NCBI RefSeq assembly: GCF_029167375.1
Contig: NZ_JARFTP010000002.1
Location: forward strand, 62,001-126,000
DNA length: 64,000 bases
Reading direction: 5' to 3'
From: Tsukamurella sp. 8F
GTDB lineage: Bacteria > Actinomycetota > Actinomycetes > Mycobacteriales > Mycobacteriaceae
Every line of letters begins with the position of its first letter. Position 1 is the first letter of the stretch. Positions 60,522 through 64,000 of the stretch are shown here, piece after piece. The notes beneath the pieces are model-generated. The model saw only the letters and a program-made list of their open reading frames with translations, did not search any database and was not told where the DNA came from. A program made the position numbers and the translations under genes.

Positions 60522-61679
60522 ATGGCGACAGCGGAAGAGGAGGCTGGGCGTCGTTTGTCCGAGACCGTGCTGCGCGACGTCGGTCAGCCGATCCCGCACG
60601 AGGCTCGTGACTACTCGCTGGCCTCCTATCGGTCTGAGTTCTCGTCGCGAGAGGCACCGCTGCCGGTCCTGCTGCGGTACGCGCTGTCCCTCGTCGGGCT
60701 GAAGCACCACGGACCGCGCGAGAAGGTCGCGTGGTGGGTGCCGTTCACGTATCGGGGCTACCCGTGCGAGCTTGCGCACGAGAAGTTCGGCGTCCGACTG
60801 AGAATCGTCGGCGACCTCAGTGAGGAGCACGCCGACGACCTCATGGCCGAAGTGCGTCAGAAGCTGACGTTGGCGGTCAAGACCGTCGAGCAGCTGCTCT
60901 CCGAGAGCGCGGGCGGGATCCTCGACGCCGGCGACGTCACCGTGGTGAACCAGCACTTGCAGCTGCGGCGCGCCTACGACTACTTCCGTGAGCGCGCGAG
61001 CAACCCGGATGTGGTTGAAGACGTCCGCGAGAGCGGCATGAGCGATGTGGGCGAGTGGTGGTCGATCCTGTTGGGGGAGGAGGTCATGACGCTCAACGCC
61101 AGTCACGATCTCGTCGCCGCGATCTCGGCGTTCCTCAGCTCGCTGGAGCACGACCTTGTCTTGGCGCTGCCCTTCCTTGATTTCGACCCGAGCATTGACT
61201 GCCTGACCAAGATCATCGGAGCCCGTTGGGGTGACAAATGGCGGCGGGTGGTGGGTCACTCCGACCCGGAAGCAGTTCGTCTCCGGGAGCGTCTGACTGA
61301 AGTGATCGAGCGGTGGCGGAACCCGTACTCGCACGGTGGGTTCGAGAAGGGGCACGGTGCCACCGTGTACCTACACACGCCGGGACTCGGGGCGCTCCCG
61401 GTCGGGTTGTCGGGCATCCGCGACAGCCCTCTGTTCTCTTTCCATGCGGTTTCGGGTACCGACATCGAGGGCGTGTTCGCTCTCTTCGACGAGATCGACG
61501 TCTACTTCGCCAAGGCCTTCCCTCACGCGATGGGCTGGATCGACTCCGGCCTCGACGTCCAGTTCAACGCGGCGTTCCGGATGGAGGTGATCGAGCGCGT
61601 CGGGGCCGAAGGCAGCCTCGCGCGGATGATCGACGTTTACGCCAACCGGGTCGACCGGATCACGAACATGGACTTCTAG
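60522..61679 (+). CDS. HEPN-motif protein, possible RNase partner of the OLD protein
   Basis: I do not recognise the family. 385 residues, soluble, mostly helical. Near the C-terminal third it has ERWRNPYSHGGFEK, which fits the HEPN ribonuclease motif Rx4H (Arg266, His271) embedded in a helix, as in many toxin and abortive-infection proteins. The N-terminal half (VAWWVPFTYRGYPCELAHEKFGVRL) is unlike known HEPN toxins. It follows the OLD-type gene on the same strand after 162 bases. The function as an RNase is inference from the motif and the neighbourhood. ATG 60522 is the first start; no strong ribosome site. Confidence 0.6.
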   Translation: MATAEEEAGRRLSETVLRDVGQPIPHEARDYSLASYRSEFSSREAPLPVLLRYALSLVGLKHHGPREKVAWWVPFTYRGYPCELAHEKFGVRLRIVGDLSEEHADDLMAEVRQKLTLAVKTVEQLLSESAGGILDAGDVTVVNQHLQLRRAYDYFRERASNPDVVEDVRESGMSDVGEWWSILLGEEVMTLNASHDLVAAISAFLSSLEHDLVLALPFLDFDPSIDCLTKIIGARWGDKWRRVVGHSDPEAVRLRERLTEVIERWRNPYSHGGFEKGHGATVYLHTPGLGALPVGLSGIRDSPLFSFHAVSGTDIEGVFALFDEIDVYFAKAFPHAMGWIDSGLDVQFNAAFRMEVIERVGAEGSLARMIDVYANRVDRITNMDF

Positions 61680-61768
61680 CGAGGCTCTCGAACCTCGTGC
61701 CGACAGACCAAGTGGGCGGCGAGATTGACGTAGATTGTCCTGCTTAACGACCGTTTGCGGAGCCATCG

Positions 61769-62691
61769 TCAGGATGACTCGACGACCCTCCATCGGAAAT
61801 CGACGAACGGCGGGACGTACTGACGATCGCTTGTGTCCTCGCGCTGCACGTCAAGAATGTCGACGACTGCGAGTCGCCCGTGCGTGTTCATGAGCACGAC
61901 ACTCTGGCCGACGCACGGAGTGACGGGGATTGTCCAGGCGTGAGCTGCTGTGCGACGGCGTGGTCGACGCCCTTGACTCGAACGAGCCCGACGGCCTTGA
62001 TGGGACCTTTGTAGACGTACACCGAGTTGTCGGCGCATCCGCTGACCTGCAGCGCGAACTCAGAATGGCGGACGCCCCAGCGAAAGGTCTTCTGCGGCGC
62101 TTCTTCGTAGACGAAGTGCGTCTCGCCGGCGAGGTCCGGGCTTCTCCACTGTGTTGGGTCACTGCGCAGATCTTGATGCTCGAGCCGTGTGGCCCGCTCT
62201 CGAAGAGTTGCGATCGGCGTCGCGCTGTCGAGATTGGCCGGGAGTCCCGCGGCCCACCGCCACAGGTCTTCGATCTGCTCGGCACCCGGGGACTCTTGCT
62301 GGCTTCCCGGAGCGTGGTTGAAATCGAAGCCCTTAGGCATCCTGTCGCCGAGCCACGCCGGTAGGACGTAGGAGCGGTTATCGACGAAGAGGGCTGACAG
62401 CCAGGCGGCCTCACGAGACGCGTCGACCTCGGCGATCCAGCGGTTCTCTTTGCCTACGCCAGACTCAGGGATGGTGTCGGCCCTCTGGACGTAGTTCTGG
62501 TCCACGATGAGCAGCACACGCTTACAGTCTGAGACTCGACGCATGAAGCCGTTGAGGTCGTCGCCGTAGTCGACGTCCGCGTCGATGAGGACGTCGAAGC
62601 CGAGCGCCTTGAGCTGCGCCGCGAGCAGGCGCACCCACTCCCGGTGCGCCTCCGATGTCCAGGCGTACGAAATGAACAAGTCTGCGCCCAC
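61769..62691 (-). pseudogene. SEFIR/TIR-domain protein with a C-terminal frameshift
   Basis: The N-terminus is a SEFIR/TIR-like domain: MGADLFISYAWTSEAHREWV, then LKALGFDVLIDADVDYGDD, SDCKRVLLIVDQNYV and ENRWIAEVDAS. It looks complete (about residues 1-140) and may still be made. The first frame reads to a stop at 61888 (267 residues). The better C-terminus, AHAWTIPVTPCVGQSVV to FVDFRWRVVESS, is in the next frame and ends at 61769. One base lost near 61941-61952 would explain it (ancestral length about 306 residues). SEFIR/TIR proteins act as NAD-consuming or signalling parts of anti-phage systems; catalysis here is not shown. Convergent with the HEPN-motif gene. Confidence 0.7.
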
Positions 62692-63211
62692 ACGCTTCCT
62701 TACGTCGATTCGCTCAAGGTTGCCTAGCGTGAGCAGCCGTCCTCACGAGACTACGGGGCGTTTCGGCCCGAGTGCGGGGACACCAGTTGAAGCTTCATCC
62801 ACGTCTGGAACGAGACGACCCGTGGTCGCTCGGCTGCTTCGCCGGATTCCAGCCGCCCGGTGGTTAGACGACCAACCGTGAGACGCCCGCACAGCAGTTG
62901 GGGCGCATCCGCTCGCGGGTACCGAGACTGCGATCGCATTCCACGGAGCGGTGGAGGGGGCGGTTACCGCGGAACACCGCGCCGCCACAGAGATCGTCGC
63001 TGCGCAGGCGGCGGGGGTGACGAGCCGTGAAAGCTACAAGCATGCTCGGCCCGTTGTAACCCGTGGTCCACCGTCGTCCCCTACCGTCCCCCGCTCCGGT
63101 GTCCTTGAAATTTTTGTGTGTCGTTTTGTGTGTTTTTCGTCGACCATCATCCCGATCGTTCAGTCCATTGATGCAGGTAGAAGCACATATCTGGTCAACA
63201 AGGCCGTAGGC
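62692..63211. other. Right island end, no gene
   Basis: 520 bases between the SEFIR gene and the right repeat. No credible coding frame. It holds the 20-bp repeat copy at 63115-63134, in an AT-richer patch around 63100-63140. The open frame on the minus strand at 62864-63292 exists only because it crosses the sufT copy. Confidence 0.6.
63115..63134 (+). repeat. 20-bp repeat, right copy (possible arm site)
   Basis: TGTGTGTCGTTTTGTGTGTT, same orientation as 46217-46236. It ends 77 bases before the right 51-bp repeat. If the island circularises, the two copies would flank the core site at -77 and +198. Confidence 0.7.
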
Positions 63212-63262
63212 CAACTGGGTCTGGATGCCCCCGTGGGGCCCGGACAAGATCACCGACGACGG
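63212..63262 (+). repeat. attR: 51-bp direct repeat, sufT 3' fragment
   Basis: Identical to 45968-46018. It is followed by the probable original end of sufT (63263-63299), which encodes REQLRALGFTV and TAG. This fragment has no start and is not a gene. It marks where the chromosome resumes. Confidence 0.88.
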
Positions 63263-63313
63263 CCGCGAGCAGCTGCGCGCCCTCGGGTTCACGGTCTAGC
63301 CGGGACGGCATAG

Positions 63314-63357
63314 GGCCGGGCCCGCCGCACATGTGGCGCTGACCCGAAGGCCCGGCC
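63314..63357. terminator. Original sufT / peroxidase terminator
   Basis: GGCCGGGCC (63314-63322) pairs with GGCCCGGCC (63349-63357). An inner CGCC/GGCG hairpin lies between. It sits between the sufT remnant and the convergent peroxidase gene and would have ended both transcripts before the island arrived. Confidence 0.6.
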
Positions 63358-63385
63358 GTTCCCGCTCCCGCTCGGTGGCCGGCTT

Positions 63386-64000
63386 TCAGCCGTCCAGGCC
63401 GGCCAGGAACGGCAGAGACGGCACGAAGAACGTGCAGCCGGTGACCGCGGTGGAGTAGTCCAGGATCCGGTCGTGCAGCGGCGGGGGCGCGCCGACGAAC
63501 ATGCGTTGCAGCATCTCCTGCATCACCCAGAGGTGCCGCGAGTAGCCGATGAAGAAGGTGCCGTACTCGCCTTTGCCCGGTGTGGCGAAGGGCATGTTGT
63601 CCCGAAGAATGTCGTGCTCACCGTCCGCGTCGGTGACGGTGCAGAGCGTCTTGTGTGCCTTCTGCTGGTCCGCTTCGGCATCGGGAAGTTCGACGTTGTC
63701 GAACTTGGTCCGACCGATGACCGCCTCCTGGACCTGCGTGGGCTGGCTCCGCCAGCTGCCCAGGTCGTGCAGGTACTTCTGGGTGATCACGTAGCTGCCG
63801 CCCGCGTGTGCGGGGTCCTCCTGGCCGACGATCGTGTCGTGCAGCGCATCGGTGCCGATCGCATTCGCCGTGCCGTCGACGAACTCGAGCATGTCCCTGG
63901 TGTCGAAATACCGGAAACCGGCGACGTCGTCCACGGCCGTAACAGCATCGCCGAACGCTTCCAACAGCAGTTTCTCGAATTCGACGATCAAATCCATACT
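63386..64000 (-). CDS. DyP-type heme peroxidase (YfeX-like), 5'-truncated by the window
   Basis: C-terminal part, about 204 residues, of a dye-decolorising-type peroxidase. The key distal motif is EFVDGTANAIG with the catalytic Asp. GGSYVITQKYLHDLGSW and VIGRTKFDNVEL are typical of the YfeX/DyP-P group, and TFFIGYSRHLWVMQEML carries the conserved distal Arg. The frame continues past the window edge, so the Met at 63997 is probably internal. No encapsulin gene is visible in the window. Convergent with sufT before the island inserted. Confidence 0.88.
   Translation of the reverse strand, partial: SMDLIVEFEKLLLEAFGDAVTAVDDVAGFRYFDTRDMLEFVDGTANAIGTDALHDTIVGQEDPAHAGGSYVITQKYLHDLGSWRSQPTQVQEAVIGRTKFDNVELPDAEADQQKAHKTLCTVTDADGEHDILRDNMPFATPGKGEYGTFFIGYSRHLWVMQEMLQRMFVGAPPPLHDRILDYSTAVTGCTFFVPSLPFLAGLDG

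Larger units (their letters stand above)
46019..63262. mobile_element. Genomic island integrated in sufT, defence-type cargo
   Basis: About 17.2 kb bounded by the 51-bp repeats. Outside the repeats the core genome is continuous: sufT on the left, its old terminator and a convergent peroxidase gene on the right, as expected if the island were removed. Cargo: a broken AlbA_2-type gene with an IS481 element, a type ISP restriction-modification enzyme, TcmP-DUF5131-TcmP, a broken zinc-ribbon gene, an OLD-type nuclease, a HEPN-motif protein and a SEFIR-domain protein. No integrase, relaxase, replication or phage structural gene is visible, so it looks non-autonomous and mobilised in trans, or has lost its recombinase. 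Confidence 0.85.

Noticed and set aside
62864-63292. Minus-strand ORF at the right end similar to one at 45827-46216
   Set aside because: The similarity is only the antisense of the duplicated sufT end; neither is a gene.

Overview
The window comes from a high-GC mycolic-acid actinobacterium (Mycobacteriales, e.g. a Tsukamurella/Gordonia/Williamsia-type genome; genus not provable here). The evidence is the gene order: uvrC-rapZ-yvcK-whiA-gap-pgk-tpiA-secG, then the opcA/zwf/tal/tkt block, ctaB, ctaA, an ABC pair, an MptB-like mannosyltransferase and sufR-B-D-C-S-U-T. This closely follows the Rv1420-Rv1466 order known from Mycobacterium tuberculosis. ESX-type secretion substrates, an IdeR/DtxR-like iron box and a mycobacterial-style ECF promoter fit the same group.

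Layout. 1-7.4 kb: a hypothetical gene, a secreted Ala/Lys-rich protein, an acyl-CoA ligase, an iron-siderophore binding lipoprotein behind an IdeR-like box, uvrC, a secreted M15B peptidase and a DUF6928-like protein. 7.5-16.8 kb: rapZ-yvcK-whiA, the lower glycolytic operon gap-pgk-tpiA with secG, and ppc. 16.8-23.2 kb: a PASTA-less receptor Ser/Thr kinase, a limonene-epoxide-hydrolase-like protein, a small membrane protein, an acyl-CoA dehydrogenase, and an ESX-type pair behind a candidate ECF promoter. 23.2-29.8 kb (minus strand): tkt-tal-zwf-opcA-pgl, the pentose-phosphate operon. 30-39.6 kb: heme O/A synthesis (ctaB, ctaA), a two-component system, a quinone oxidoreductase, an ABC exporter, MptB and a P-loop kinase. 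39.7-46.06 kb: the complete SUF Fe-S assembly operon.

The accessory part is a genomic island inserted in the 3' end of sufT. A 51-bp perfect direct repeat (45968-46018 and 63212-63262) brackets about 17.2 kb. On each side the repeat continues into a sequence that encodes the same last residues of SufT with different codons. This is the footprint of site-specific integration into a protein-coding gene with silent repair of its end. A 20-bp direct repeat inside both ends may be recombinase arm sites. No recombinase is visible in the island.

The cargo is defence-like: a fused type ISP restriction-modification enzyme, two three-Cys-motif partner (TcmP) proteins around a DUF5131 (Gp37/Gp68) protein, an OLD-family ATPase-nuclease followed by a protein with a HEPN-type Rx4H motif, and a SEFIR/TIR-domain protein. 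An IS481-family element with perfect NCTAGN-type target duplications interrupts an AlbA_2-type gene. Several smaller cargo genes (and the transposase) carry single-base deletions, whereas all large ones are open. After the island the chromosome resumes with the original sufT terminator and a convergent DyP-type peroxidase gene that runs off the window.
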